64,000 nucleotides of DNA from CANNBR01 sp964604015 (GTDB lineage: Bacteria > Babelota > Babeliae > Babelales > CAIQNR01): NCBI GenBank assembly GCA_964604015.1, contig CAZRXF010000012.1:248001-312000 (forward strand), written 5' to 3'. The position numbers and the translations under genes are program-made. This document shows positions 1-8,932 of the stretch, one piece after another. Numbering within the stretch: the first letter of the stretch is position 1; each line of letters starts with the position of its first letter. The notes beneath the pieces are model-generated. The model had not been told where the DNA came from. It did not search any database and saw nothing but the letters and a program-made list of their open reading frames with translations.

Positions 1-455
1 AAACTCCTCCTACACAAGAAGCAGTGGAGCTAGAATGCCGCAAAGGGCAGGCGGAATTTATTTTGCGTGATTTTGTTCGTTATGTGATTTTTGAAAAAGA
101 TACGGGAATGGTAGTAGGTCGGTGCGCATTTCCTCCTTTTCAAACGAATTGGGCAATTCCACAGTTTGGGATTTCTTATTTTATTCGTAAAAATAAGCGT
201 GGTAATGGCTATGCAACGGAAGCTGCACATGCACTTGTCGTAATTGCATTCAAGGTTTTTAAAGCACGTAAAGTTGAGATCTATTGCGATGCTGCAAACA
301 AAGCAAGTATCAGAATCCCTGTCAAATTGGGATTTACCTTGGAATATACACAGCGAGGAGGATGGCTACATCCTGATGGAGAGCTTGCACAGTTACAGAC
401 TTATTCTCTTTTTTCGCCGGATGCGTTGCTTTCGCTGGAGCTTTCATGGAAGTAA
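1..455 (+). CDS. GNAT-family N-acetyltransferase, 5'-truncated by window edge
   Basis: The frame is open to the first base, so the true start lies outside the window. Visible residues match the RimJ/RimL branch of GNAT acetyltransferases, which transfer acetyl from acetyl-CoA to an amine. The acetyl-CoA pyrophosphate loop reads RGNGYATEA and is followed by the typical ANKASIRIPVKLGF segment, where the family usually has an Asn-Ser pair before the last strand. The substrate cannot be told. The stop codon overlaps the next gene by 10 nt, so the two are probably translated together. Confidence 0.85.
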   Translation, partial: TPPTQEAVELECRKGQAEFILRDFVRYVIFEKDTGMVVGRCAFPPFQTNWAIPQFGISYFIRKNKRGNGYATEAAHALVVIAFKVFKARKVEIYCDAANKASIRIPVKLGFTLEYTQRGGWLHPDGELAQLQTYSLFSPDALLSLELSWK

Positions 456-1051
456 AACAATGTTTGGCAAACGAGGAAGCGATTGGTCTCAGAACTGCCC
501 TTTTATTTTTACATGTGGCTGAACTACGAGAATGGTGTGAAAAGCTCTCGTTGCCCAGTCACGGGAAAAAGGGGATGCTCGTTGGCCGCATCATACATTT
601 TCTCACGACTGGTCAGGTTATAAAGGAAGTGCCGATTCCTCAGATAGCCCGCGCGCAGCGAGGTGTTTCTTATCCTCTTTTACCTTCGATGTTGATGCTC
701 AAGGGTGCGTACAAAAATGATCTTGCAACTCGTCAGTTTTTTAAAAAACTTGTCGGCGACCAGTTTCATTTCACCGCCTTTGGTATTGATTGGCTCAATG
801 AGCGCTGGCAGGTAGGGAATCCTCCTACTTACCAAGAATTTGCAGATATGTGGAAAAAAGAATACGCGCGTCGAAAAGAAGAGGGAACTACTCCAAAAGA
901 AGAGTGGGCCTATATCACTTTCGTCCAAACTGCGCTTGGTAAAGACCCGCACTTGTCTCATGCAGAAATTATCCATGCATGGAAAGATGAGCGAGACCGC
1001 CAGATACACATGGTACAAGATTTTTTTGATTGGTTCTTGTCTGAAAAATAA
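446..1051 (+). CDS. SAP-domain protein of unknown function
   Basis: The 201-residue protein starts inside the end of the acetyltransferase gene. Residues about 27-50 (LREWCEKLSLPSHGKKGMLV) resemble the SAP helix-extension-helix motif, which binds DNA in other proteins. The rest is charged and helical, with an aromatic stretch HFTAFGIDWLNERW near residue 110 and a C-terminal domain similar in layout to SAP proteins of unknown function in other bacteria. No catalytic motif or signal peptide is visible. A cytoplasmic nucleic-acid-binding role is an inference from the SAP motif alone. Confidence 0.65.
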   Translation: MEVKQCLANEEAIGLRTALLFLHVAELREWCEKLSLPSHGKKGMLVGRIIHFLTTGQVIKEVPIPQIARAQRGVSYPLLPSMLMLKGAYKNDLATRQFFKKLVGDQFHFTAFGIDWLNERWQVGNPPTYQEFADMWKKEYARRKEEGTTPKEEWAYITFVQTALGKDPHLSHAEIIHAWKDERDRQIHMVQDFFDWFLSEK

Positions 1052-1079
1052 AACCCTAGTTAATTTTTGCGGAAAAATC

Positions 1080-1108
1080 TTGTGCTTCCTTCGATTGTCC
1101 AGTATCAT
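1080..1108 (+). promoter_or_regulatory. Putative sigma70-type promoter
   Basis: TTGTGC at 1080-1085 is separated by 17 nt from TATCAT at 1103-1108, about 40 nt before the ATG at 1148. The -10 box matches consensus at five of six positions and the -35 at three. Prediction from sequence only. Confidence 0.35.
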
Positions 1109-1147
1109 GCCCTCCATTCCGTTTTGGTTTCTAGAAAGGCCTTTATA

Positions 1148-1810
1148 ATGAAAAGAATGCTTATTGTTTTTTTGGGTCAGGTACCAGGGGTATGGCACGT
1201 GCCCCTTTGTGCAAAAGAGAGGAGGCGAGATGGTCGTCAGACCGTGGTGGCGCCGCACTCAATTCTTAAAGTAAAAAGTGGGGGTGTTGAAAAGCCGCAT
1301 AGGACTGGAAGCCGTGTGTCTTTGGTGCTTGAAAATAATACAGAGCACGGTGTTCTGAAACATTGCCCTCCACGTCAAGAAGAAGAACGTGTACAAAAGT
1401 TGGAGGCAGCAAGGGAAGTTCTTCGAAATGGGCAAGCAGCGCTTGCTGCATTACAAGCAGATGCGGCACATCTAGGGGTAGATGCTCCACGTGATAGGGC
1501 GCCATTTCCCGTTCAAGACCCAAGACTAGTGCGTGTTTCTGTCAGAAGTGAAAAAGCAGCAGGCACCGCGTTAGTTGAGGCAAGTAAGCGAGAAGGAATT
1601 CGCAAGGCTCGTGGAGAATTGGTGAAGGATACGCTTCGTCAAGCTGCCGCACAAGTGAAAGCTCTAGAAGGTAATCTGGTAGAAAGAAATGCGGCCATTC
1701 GGTTTAAGGACAAAGCTGCTTATCTTGCATGCCAGGGGAAAGGGAAAGGACGAGTGGAAAGATCCGATGCTGTTCGAGCTGAATCTGTTGAACAGTTTCT
1801 TGGGGAATAA
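1148..1810 (+). CDS. Hypothetical helical, probably exported protein
   Basis: About 220 residues. I chose the ATG at 1148 because MKRMLIVFLGQVPGVW gives a short basic N-terminus and hydrophobic stretch resembling a weak signal peptide; in-frame codons upstream encode no plausible leader. The body is rich in Ala, Arg, Lys, Glu and Gln with heptad-like stretches (about residues 80-210), suggesting coiled coil. No family is recognised. It is the first of three consecutive genes for N-terminally hydrophobic, helix-rich proteins and is followed by a strong terminator. Confidence 0.6.
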   Translation: MKRMLIVFLGQVPGVWHVPLCAKERRRDGRQTVVAPHSILKVKSGGVEKPHRTGSRVSLVLENNTEHGVLKHCPPRQEEERVQKLEAAREVLRNGQAALAALQADAAHLGVDAPRDRAPFPVQDPRLVRVSVRSEKAAGTALVEASKREGIRKARGELVKDTLRQAAAQVKALEGNLVERNAAIRFKDKAAYLACQGKGKGRVERSDAVRAESVEQFLGE

Positions 1811-1865
1811 TAGGGCGCGCGGGGATAAATAAGCCCGCCTATAAACTATTCCGAGCTTAATTTTT

Positions 1866-1898
1866 CAGCCGGCATTCGTGCCGGTTGATTTATTTTGA
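1866..1898 (+). terminator. Rho-independent terminator
   Basis: A nine-pair stem (arms 1866-1874 and 1879-1887) closes a TTCG tetraloop and is followed by TTTATTTT. It ends the transcript of the preceding gene and isolates the next pair of secreted-protein genes. Confidence 0.75.
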
Positions 1899-1947
1899 GA
1901 ATGTCATATAATTAATTTCAAACAGAAAATTTTTAATGGAGGTGTCT

Positions 1948-2988
1948 ATGAAGAAAGTGACCTTATTTTTACTCAGTATGATGGTGGTTCCGGGGAGCGT
2001 ATTGTCAGCTTCGAGGCCAACAAGAGTTGAGCTTGATACTCAAATGCAAGCTGCAAAAGTAATGCTTGATAAGCTTAATGCGCAAAAAGCAACTGAATTG
2101 CAAAGGCTAGCAGATGCAGAAAATTCCTTTAAAGGCAGGCGTGGCAAAAGTTCTCTCACTAAAGAAGATTTGGAAACAATCCGAACAATTACTGCTCAGA
2201 CTGTGGGAGAGTTTGATAGTCAAATTGCAACAGTTAAAGGATCGATTAAAGCTTTGGCAGGTCACATTAAGGCGCTTAAAAGCGCGGCTCAATCAGCGCC
2301 ATCCGTTGCGGGTGCCGAATCTGAAGGCAGAGGTATGGTTTCTATGGAACCGATGGTGCAAGAATTTCAGGAAACGGTAAGTCCTGTAAGAGAAACTCGT
2401 TTGCAAGAACTTACCCGTACATCGCGTGAAAAAATGACATGGATTACTACCAATAGAACGAGAATGGCAGCTGAACTTGATGAATTGAAAAAGTTGAGCG
2501 ATAGACGCAAAGCAAACGCAGGGATGCTTCCTGAAGATTCGCTTACAAGATTGCGTGATCTGCAGCGTGCAGAAAGTAAAAATCGAAAAGTTCTTAAGGA
2601 TTTAGTAGAGCATGAAGAAGGTTTGATTGCATTTCTTACTGGAAAAGGGCTTTTGCATGTTCTTTCTGATTCTCCTCGAGTTTCACCAGGAAAGCATCAA
2701 CTTGATGCCGATGAGGATGATAAACCTGAGCAAAGCCCATCAAAAAGAGAGAAAAAGGTTACCTGGAGAGCATCGCTTGCCCATGTTGCTGAAATTGCAA
2801 ACAATGACGACCAGGGTGGTGTTAATTTAGCTGCTGCAGCTGTTGATCGTGACGCAGGAGTAATAACTCGTGCACGTCGCAATACGGTTGTGGGGCAAGC
2901 AGTACCTACTATGGATGCTCGTGGAGTGATTACCGTGCAACGTGGACTAGTTACCGTACAATCGGCACCAGAAAATGACGATGAATAA
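1948..2988 (+). CDS. Secreted coiled-coil protein of unknown function
   Basis: 346 residues. The ATG at 1948 is preceded by GGAGG with 5 nt spacing and starts a clear signal peptide (MKKVTLFLLSMMVVPGSVLSA, cleavage near residue 21). The mature part is almost all amphipathic helix. Two stretches, about residues 65-110 and 195-230, look like copies of one coiled-coil unit. A long acidic/Ser-rich linker (DADEDDKPEQSPSKREKK) leads to a C-terminal tail rich in Val, Ala and Arg. No enzymatic motif is visible. Periplasmic or exported location is inferred from the signal peptide. It probably shares a transcript with the next gene. Confidence 0.8.
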   Translation: MKKVTLFLLSMMVVPGSVLSASRPTRVELDTQMQAAKVMLDKLNAQKATELQRLADAENSFKGRRGKSSLTKEDLETIRTITAQTVGEFDSQIATVKGSIKALAGHIKALKSAAQSAPSVAGAESEGRGMVSMEPMVQEFQETVSPVRETRLQELTRTSREKMTWITTNRTRMAAELDELKKLSDRRKANAGMLPEDSLTRLRDLQRAESKNRKVLKDLVEHEEGLIAFLTGKGLLHVLSDSPRVSPGKHQLDADEDDKPEQSPSKREKKVTWRASLAHVAEIANNDDQGGVNLAAAAVDRDAGVITRARRNTVVGQAVPTMDARGVITVQRGLVTVQSAPENDDE

Positions 2989-3040
2989 ATGGAAATTTTT
3001 TATGTTGAGAATGAAACAATACAAACAAATGGAGTGTAGT

Positions 3041-4162
3041 ATGAAAAAAGTAATAACAAGTTTTCTTATAACCATGTTTGCGTCAGGTTATGCACAGGCC
3101 GCCCTTAATTATCCAGAGGGGCTTCAAACAATGCCTACAGCAGAGCAACGTTCACAATTTGAAGCGTCTTTTGAGGTGCTCCGGGGAATGTTTGACGAGG
3201 TCCGCAATTTAGAAAGAAACGTATGGTTACAAGAGAGGACCTTGCCTGCACTAGAATCAGAAATTGATCGACTTCGTGGTATTAGTCTTACAGCTGAGTT
3301 GGAGGAGATCGACCGTACTAACTTGGAAAGACTTCAACGTGCTAAGACGGCAAGAGTTCAAGCAGTAGAAGTATACAATCGCTTAGCAGGATATTATCGC
3401 GTTTTGATTAATGATACCCAGCGTGCTTTTGGCATGGTGGGGATTGACTTAGGTTTGCAGCCCGTTTCCCCAACTCCTAACCGTGCTGGAGCGCGTCAAG
3501 TTAGGTTTGCTCACGATGTGCACGGGGTTTTCACAGGTCCGAGTGATCAAGGCATTTCTTCTGAAGAATTTCAGAGATTGGTTGCAGCTCGGGGACGACT
3601 TAGATACCAAGTTCCTCCGTTTCGTCTGACAAGAAGATATGCAGCTGATGCGGTAGATAATGCGGCACAAAGAACGATTCCAACGTTGCAAGAAGATGGG
3701 AGTCTACGATTGGATCATACTGATGGAACATTTACACAAACAGAAAGAGATGCAGGACTTGCACAACTGTATGCTCGTGAACATGCTCAACATCAAGAAA
3801 GAGAGCGCAGAAAAAGAAGACTACGTGCAAGTCAGAAGGTAGCAGAAGCGGCGCTTGCTCGTCTTCAACGAGCAGAAGAGGCTCGTCAAGCGCGACCACT
3901 TGTAAGGAGTGGTGGAGGACTTCTTGATTTGACGGAGACACCTCCTGCTTCTTCTTGGCAAGTTGATGTTGATCATTTGTTGGCTTCTGTGCGTCCTTCA
4001 GTGCGACCCGTGCCGGCTGAAATTGATGTGGATGAAGTTTGGCAAGCGGGAATAAGGGAAGAAGCACAAAGATTGCAAGACCTCGGAATCGAGCGTCGTG
4101 CTCGAGTAGAGGGTTTTCCTAATCAAGAAGAGATTTTAGTGGGACTTGAAAGTACTGTCTAA
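3041..4162 (+). CDS. Secreted coiled-coil protein of unknown function
   Basis: 373 residues. The ATG at 3041 follows GGAG and begins a signal peptide MKKVITSFLITMFASGYAQA with an AQA cleavage site. A coiled coil spans about residues 40-130 (RNLERNVWLQERTLPALE and onward), then a less regular middle and a strongly basic helix near residues 245-290 (HQERERRKRRLR). It starts 52 nt after the preceding secreted protein, with the same MKKV leader style and domain make-up, so the two are likely diverged duplicates. No known domain is recognised. A terminator follows. Confidence 0.8.
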   Translation: MKKVITSFLITMFASGYAQAALNYPEGLQTMPTAEQRSQFEASFEVLRGMFDEVRNLERNVWLQERTLPALESEIDRLRGISLTAELEEIDRTNLERLQRAKTARVQAVEVYNRLAGYYRVLINDTQRAFGMVGIDLGLQPVSPTPNRAGARQVRFAHDVHGVFTGPSDQGISSEEFQRLVAARGRLRYQVPPFRLTRRYAADAVDNAAQRTIPTLQEDGSLRLDHTDGTFTQTERDAGLAQLYAREHAQHQERERRKRRLRASQKVAEAALARLQRAEEARQARPLVRSGGGLLDLTETPPASSWQVDVDHLLASVRPSVRPVPAEIDVDEVWQAGIREEAQRLQDLGIERRARVEGFPNQEEILVGLESTV

Positions 4163-4185
4163 CGCTTACTTCTAAAGATGTAATG

Positions 4186-4215
4186 AAAACCGACCTGAAA
4201 GATGGTCGGTTTTTT
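4186..4215 (+). terminator. Rho-independent terminator
   Basis: A ten-pair perfect stem (arms 4186-4195 and 4204-4213) with an 8-nt loop runs into a T tract. It closes the transcript of the secreted-protein genes. Confidence 0.85.
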
Positions 4216-4352
4216 ATGTGAACAATGATTCGAGTGCAGTGCGTGCCAGTATTGTGTGAAGTATAAAAAGCGTAGTGAGCTTGACTAAGCGGTGTAAGCA
4301 ACTAATCTTATGTTCCTATAGTTTTAAAATCAGTCTATCATCGCAGGTTACT

Positions 4353-5636
4353 ATGACAAAAAAACACCTCCTGACTCTCTTTGTGTTGCTCACGGGAGTG
4401 GCAAAACTTGAGGCCATGGTTGCCGATAGTCGCTATTTTCCGGGGTATCCGCATCCGTATGAACGCACGTTAGAGCGGCGTTCTATTTTTGAGGCGGGGG
4501 CTTTTTTTGTTACAGCAAGTAACGCTCGTGGCAATGAATCCTTAGAGCACATTGGAATTCCTGAAATCTGGGGATTTTATGACCAGAAACAGTTGAGTGA
4601 TGCGATTGAGATGATTGGAAAAACAAGCCCACTCCTGAGTCAATGGCAAATTCAGCGCACTATTGTGTGGGACATGAATGCAAAAATGGAAGGGCAGGGT
4701 GGTTACTTCCAGGTTGAATTTGGAAGCAAACATGGCATTTCATTTGGTGGTTCTACTGGTGTGATGCATTTGACGTCCGATCTTCGTTTTTTTCTTCCTG
4801 CTGCCTCTCGACGTGTAACGCTAACGACTGGTGTTACGGTAGATTCTGATCCACGCAGAGATTTAATGTTGTCCCCGGCGCAAGAAGAACAGCTTGATGC
4901 AGAACGACGTGCAATGAATACCATCCTTGGGTTTGACTCAGTGCATTGGTCAGCAACAGGATTTACCGATACCGAGCTTCATCTTCGCTATGGTTTTGTT
5001 TCTGAATATCGATTGAAATGCCGTAAAATTGATGGGGGCGTTTTTTTAGGCGCGCTCATTCCTTCAGGGGTAAAGCGACAGCCTATCAATCCTGCATCGG
5101 TTCCTTTTGGAGGGAACGGATTCAGCGGTATCTACGGTGGGTTGGAAGGTACGTTTGAATTGAAAGAAGATTGGGAACTGAACCTTCGCATTCAAGGAAG
5201 CAAGCGATTTGCAAAGACACAAAACAGTCGTATCCCCGTAAATTATGAGTCGATTCTTTTTGGTGCCCTTGAAGGGCCATTGCGCATTGACCCAGGTGCC
5301 AGTTTTTATTTCAGCCCTACGTTTACCGTAGATGATTTACGTGATGGTTTTGGATTTGCTTTGCAATATTGCATGGCGATTCACGGGGGCGATGTATTCA
5401 CTGATGAGCGTCCTGATCAAACGATACCAAGTACCTTGAACGGTCTTTACAATAAATCAAAGTGGGCTGCTGAATATGGCGTGGTGACGCTTTTTTATAA
5501 CCACGATAAAATAAGAACAGACGAAGGGGTATGGCCGTACATTGTGCTGCAGTGCGATATTCCTATGCATTTGATGGTATCAGAAGATTTTAGTAAAACG
5601 ACGACGCTTTCCTTGGGTGTGTCGTTCCATTTTTAA
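4353..5636 (+). CDS. Outer-membrane beta-barrel protein
   Basis: 427 residues from the ATG at 4353, which begins a signal peptide MTKKHLLTLFVLLTGVAKLEA. The mature chain has alternating hydrophobic and polar residues typical of membrane strands, many aromatic residues, repeated Gly turns and a C-terminal Phe (SLGVSFHF), the signal recognised by the BAM complex. It resembles the other barrel at 41103-42497 in length and C-terminus. Substrate or pore function is not visible. mreB follows 20 nt downstream, but whether the genes share a transcript is unclear. Confidence 0.8.
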   Translation: MTKKHLLTLFVLLTGVAKLEAMVADSRYFPGYPHPYERTLERRSIFEAGAFFVTASNARGNESLEHIGIPEIWGFYDQKQLSDAIEMIGKTSPLLSQWQIQRTIVWDMNAKMEGQGGYFQVEFGSKHGISFGGSTGVMHLTSDLRFFLPAASRRVTLTTGVTVDSDPRRDLMLSPAQEEQLDAERRAMNTILGFDSVHWSATGFTDTELHLRYGFVSEYRLKCRKIDGGVFLGALIPSGVKRQPINPASVPFGGNGFSGIYGGLEGTFELKEDWELNLRIQGSKRFAKTQNSRIPVNYESILFGALEGPLRIDPGASFYFSPTFTVDDLRDGFGFALQYCMAIHGGDVFTDERPDQTIPSTLNGLYNKSKWAAEYGVVTLFYNHDKIRTDEGVWPYIVLQCDIPMHLMVSEDFSKTTTLSLGVSFHF

Positions 5637-5656
5637 AGATAGTGATTGGTAAGAGT

Positions 5657-6718
5657 ATGAGTACCCAAAAATTAAAAAGTTTCTTTTCTACAAGTCGTCT
5701 TTTCAATTTCTTTTCAACCGATATGGCCATCGATTTGGGAACGGCAAACACCGTGGTGTACGTTCCTGGTAGAGGCATTGTGCTTAACGAACCAACCGTA
5801 GTAGCAGTGCGAGCTGGTACTAATGAAGTGCTTGCCGCAGGAAGAAAAGCAAAAGAAATGCTTGGTAAAACTCCTGAAAGTATTATTGCGTGTCGTCCAA
5901 TGCGTGATGGGGTTATTGCAAATTTTGAATTGACCGAAAGCATGCTCCGTCATTTTATCAGAGCGGTGCATGACAACCGTAGGACCTTGATTAGTCCGCG
6001 TATGGTTATCGGTGTTCCTTCAGGGATTACACAAGTTGAAAAACGAGCGATTGAAGAATCTGCGCGTCAAGCTGGTGCTCGTGAAGTGTATCCCATCATG
6101 GAACCAATGGCTGCTGCAATTGGTGCTGGGCTTCCGGTACAAGATCCTGCTGCAAGCATGATTGTTGACATTGGTGGCGGTACCACAGAAGTTGCTGTTA
6201 TTACCCTCAAAGGTGTGGTCTTCTGTCAGTCAATTAGAGTTGGTGGTGACGAAATGGATCGCGCTATCGTTCAGTACGTCAAACGTAAGTACAATCTGTT
6301 GATTGGTGAACGCACTGCAGAAATCATCAAAATGGAAATAGGTGCAGCAATGCTTGATTCAGATTTGGAAAGCAGTGCTCGCGGTGTTAAGGGCCGTGAC
6401 TTGGTGACTGGTGTTCCAAAAACGATCAGCATGACCGCTCCTGAAGTACATGAAGCGCTTCTTGAAACAGTTGCAAGTATTGTGGATGTCGTCCACCTTG
6501 CGCTTGAAAGCACACCGCCTGAACTTTCTTCTGACTTGGTTGATCGCGGTATTGTCATGGCTGGTGGCGGTTCACTGTTAAAAGGTCTTGATCGTTTGCT
6601 TTCTAAAGAAACAGGTCTTCCTGTCAAAGTGGCTGATGATCCGCTGTTTTGTGTGGTTCGTGGAGCCGGCAAAGTACTTGATGAAATCGACAGCTTCCGT
6701 GAAGTTTTGATGTCCTAA
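5657..6718 (+). CDS. mreB: Rod shape-determining protein MreB
   Basis: Bacterial actin homologue that assembles ATP-bound filaments under the inner membrane and organises lateral wall synthesis. The actin-fold nucleotide motifs are present: phosphate-1 loop DLGTANT near residue 26, phosphate-2 DIGGGTTEVAV near 175 and adenosine motif GGGSLLKG near 310. About 353 residues, normal for MreB. The ATG at 5657 is preferred over a GTG at 5642 because MSTQKLKSFF gives a typical amphipathic N-terminus. mreC and mreD are not adjacent. rsmA follows after 5 nt, so both are probably co-transcribed. Confidence 0.95.
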   Translation: MSTQKLKSFFSTSRLFNFFSTDMAIDLGTANTVVYVPGRGIVLNEPTVVAVRAGTNEVLAAGRKAKEMLGKTPESIIACRPMRDGVIANFELTESMLRHFIRAVHDNRRTLISPRMVIGVPSGITQVEKRAIEESARQAGAREVYPIMEPMAAAIGAGLPVQDPAASMIVDIGGGTTEVAVITLKGVVFCQSIRVGGDEMDRAIVQYVKRKYNLLIGERTAEIIKMEIGAAMLDSDLESSARGVKGRDLVTGVPKTISMTAPEVHEALLETVASIVDVVHLALESTPPELSSDLVDRGIVMAGGGSLLKGLDRLLSKETGLPVKVADDPLFCVVRGAGKVLDEIDSFREVLMS

Positions 6719-6723
6719 TTTAT

Positions 6724-7527
6724 ATGAAGTCAAAACGGCATCCATCTTCCGGGGGAATTCCCCTTCAGAAAAAACATGGTCAGTTCTTTCTGCGTGACCA
6801 GGCTATTGTAAATACCATGCTTGCTGCAGTTGATCTTAAAGACTGTTCAGTCTTTGAGATCGGGTGTGGTGATGGGTTTTTAACACGCTCAGTTTTGGCG
6901 CAGTCAATCAAGCAACTTCATGTGTTTGAAATTGATCCATCGTGGGCAAAACGTGTGCAAGAAACCTATGGCAATCCTCGCCTTACGATGCAGGTAACCG
7001 ACTTTCTGCAAGTGACACCTGAGATGCTTGCAAGTGATAGCCAATGGATTGTTCTTTCGAATTTGCCTTATCATGTGACGTTTCCCATCTTGCATAAAAT
7101 TAAAGAGTTTGGAGAGCTGGTACCCGCTGGTGTCTTTATGATGCAAGAAGAAGTGGCGCAGAAATTGGTACGCACGCATGGAAAAGGATATGGTTATGTC
7201 TCGTTGTTTTTCCAATACTATTTTGATTGGAAATTGCTTTCTAAGGTTGTTCCAGGCTGTTTCTATCCGCAACCAAAAGTGTTTTCTCGTCTGATTTCAT
7301 TCGTGCGCAAAAAGAATGTTTCTGAGATTCCTCAAGAAAAAGATTTCTGGCGCTTTATTCGTTTTTGTTTTTCACAGCCTCGTAGAACATTGAGAAACAA
7401 CTTGGCACAAACGCACATTGATCTGGAGACGATTTCGTCAGAGACCTTAGATTTGCGTTCCCAGCAAATGACGATGGTCGATTTCCTGAAACTGTGGGAA
7501 CTGGTGCGGCCACAATTTACGCGCTAG
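6724..7527 (+). CDS. rsmA: 16S rRNA dimethyladenosine transferase RsmA (KsgA)
   Basis: Dimethylates two adjacent adenines in the 3' hairpin of 16S rRNA using S-adenosylmethionine during small-subunit maturation. The N-terminal KKHGQFFLRD, SAM loop FEIGCGDGFLT (about residues 44-54) and catalytic NLPYH (113-117) are all present, and the 267-residue length fits the family. It begins 5 nt after mreB with no clear ribosome site, suggesting coupling. Its last 81 nt overlap the end of the convergent hydrolase gene on the other strand. Confidence 0.95.
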   Translation: MKSKRHPSSGGIPLQKKHGQFFLRDQAIVNTMLAAVDLKDCSVFEIGCGDGFLTRSVLAQSIKQLHVFEIDPSWAKRVQETYGNPRLTMQVTDFLQVTPEMLASDSQWIVLSNLPYHVTFPILHKIKEFGELVPAGVFMMQEEVAQKLVRTHGKGYGYVSLFFQYYFDWKLLSKVVPGCFYPQPKVFSRLISFVRKKNVSEIPQEKDFWRFIRFCFSQPRRTLRNNLAQTHIDLETISSETLDLRSQQMTMVDFLKLWELVRPQFTR

Positions 7528-8838
7528 ATCGTAGTACGAAGTAGCGAGTCTCTGGCGTGTCTTTTTGTTTGCGCGTTGTTTTAGCGAGCGATGTGCCTGT
7601 TTGAGTGCAAGGTATTCCTGGCGTTGCTGTTCCTCAAGTGAAAAATCAGAAGGAACACAGACATCAACGAGGCCTTTCATAGCATCGACAATCGCTTGTG
7701 AAAGAACGGGTACCGCAAGAGCGTCGCGCGCCTTTTTGAGTATGATACGTGCTCCATGGACAGAGGGGCAGTAATCAAACGTGACAAAGGGAGCATCGGG
7801 AACATATTCCTGCAAAAGATGAGTGATAGCAGGAACAAAAGCAAGCACGGGAAGAGGGGAGAGCGGGAGGTTAGGACGATACCAATAACTGCCCCATTGA
7901 AGATTCCAGAACTCTACGTGCCCTGGATCCATGTGGAGGCATTGAATACGTTTTTCTTCTAAAATCATTTCGGGCGTTGCATCAGGATCAGAAAGAAAGC
8001 TTGAACGTTTAATGGCGCGTGTGAGACGAAAACGTACCTGTGTCAATGTTGGAGGAATGGCAAGCTGAGAGTGGTTGGTGAATCGATGACGAGAGAAGAC
8101 TTCCTTTTTGGTAGAAAACATATCCGATGTTTGTACGCTGTCTTCAGTTGAGTAAAAGAGATACACTTTTTTGAAAAAATCGGTGTGGGCAACAAGGTAA
8201 TCAGTTTCTCGTTGGATCGGGGTTGCAAGAAGTACTAGTTGTTCAACGGAAAACGAAGAGGCGGGGTCTCGTTCTTCTTTAATTCGCGCAAGATTGAGGG
8301 CGACATTTCCCCCATGGCTGTAGCCGATGATATGAATGAGCGGTTTAAGATGTTGCTTTCTCAGGTGTGCTACTTCTTTTTCAAGTGCGTCGTAAAACCT
8401 GCGTGCTTCTTCCAGGCGTCGGCTCAAGCTGAGCGTTCCATCCCACCCAAAGGTGTAATAGCGACGTGTGGCGATAGGGGTGTGGTAGAAAACGTGTTGT
8501 ACTTCAAAAAGTTCGCGTAATGTTTGTGATCCTGCCTTACAAACTCCTTCAACAGGATCGATGTAGGCAAGGCCAAGACCTTGAGTTGCAGTGTTTCTGA
8601 AAAGATACGGATTGGAACGCATGTATTCTAACGTGCGCGAATACAAAGTTGCCTTGAGGCTTTTCTGGCTGTGCACCACATGATGCAAAGTAGAAAGGGA
8701 AACTTCTGCCGGTTTTAATGTTCCGTGTACAAAGATGGTAACCAGGCAAGGGGTACTGCTTTCTTTTCCTGCAGTGCTGACAAAAAAAGGTGCCATCAGA
8801 AGGAGTGAGAGGGAGATAAAAGAGCGATTCCATTTCAT
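7447..8838 (-). CDS. Secreted alpha/beta-hydrolase (lipase-like)
   Basis: 463 residues with a signal peptide (MKWNRSFISLSLLLMAPFFVSTAG). The core shows the alpha/beta-hydrolase fold: oxyanion-hole segment FVHGT near residue 37 and nucleophile elbow GYSHGG with the candidate catalytic Ser at about 174. The acid and His of the triad cannot be assigned by eye. The long C-terminal part (after about residue 260) matches no domain I recognise. The likely role is a periplasmic or exported esterase or lipase. The gene diverges from the Memo-like gene across a 94-nt intergenic region. Confidence 0.75.
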   Translation of the reverse strand: MKWNRSFISLSLLLMAPFFVSTAGKESSTPCLVTIFVHGTLKPAEVSLSTLHHVVHSQKSLKATLYSRTLEYMRSNPYLFRNTATQGLGLAYIDPVEGVCKAGSQTLRELFEVQHVFYHTPIATRRYYTFGWDGTLSLSRRLEEARRFYDALEKEVAHLRKQHLKPLIHIIGYSHGGNVALNLARIKEERDPASSFSVEQLVLLATPIQRETDYLVAHTDFFKKVYLFYSTEDSVQTSDMFSTKKEVFSRHRFTNHSQLAIPPTLTQVRFRLTRAIKRSSFLSDPDATPEMILEEKRIQCLHMDPGHVEFWNLQWGSYWYRPNLPLSPLPVLAFVPAITHLLQEYVPDAPFVTFDYCPSVHGARIILKKARDALAVPVLSQAIVDAMKGLVDVCVPSDFSLEEQQRQEYLALKQAHRSLKQRANKKTRQRLATSYYDLARKLWPHQFPQFQEIDHRHLLGTQI

Positions 8839-8932
8839 ACTAAATTCCCGAACTGTATTGCTTTTTGAACAAATTGGTTATACCAATGAAGGAATGGCAA
8901 GTGCAAGAGTGAGAAAAGGCAAAGAGGGAGCA

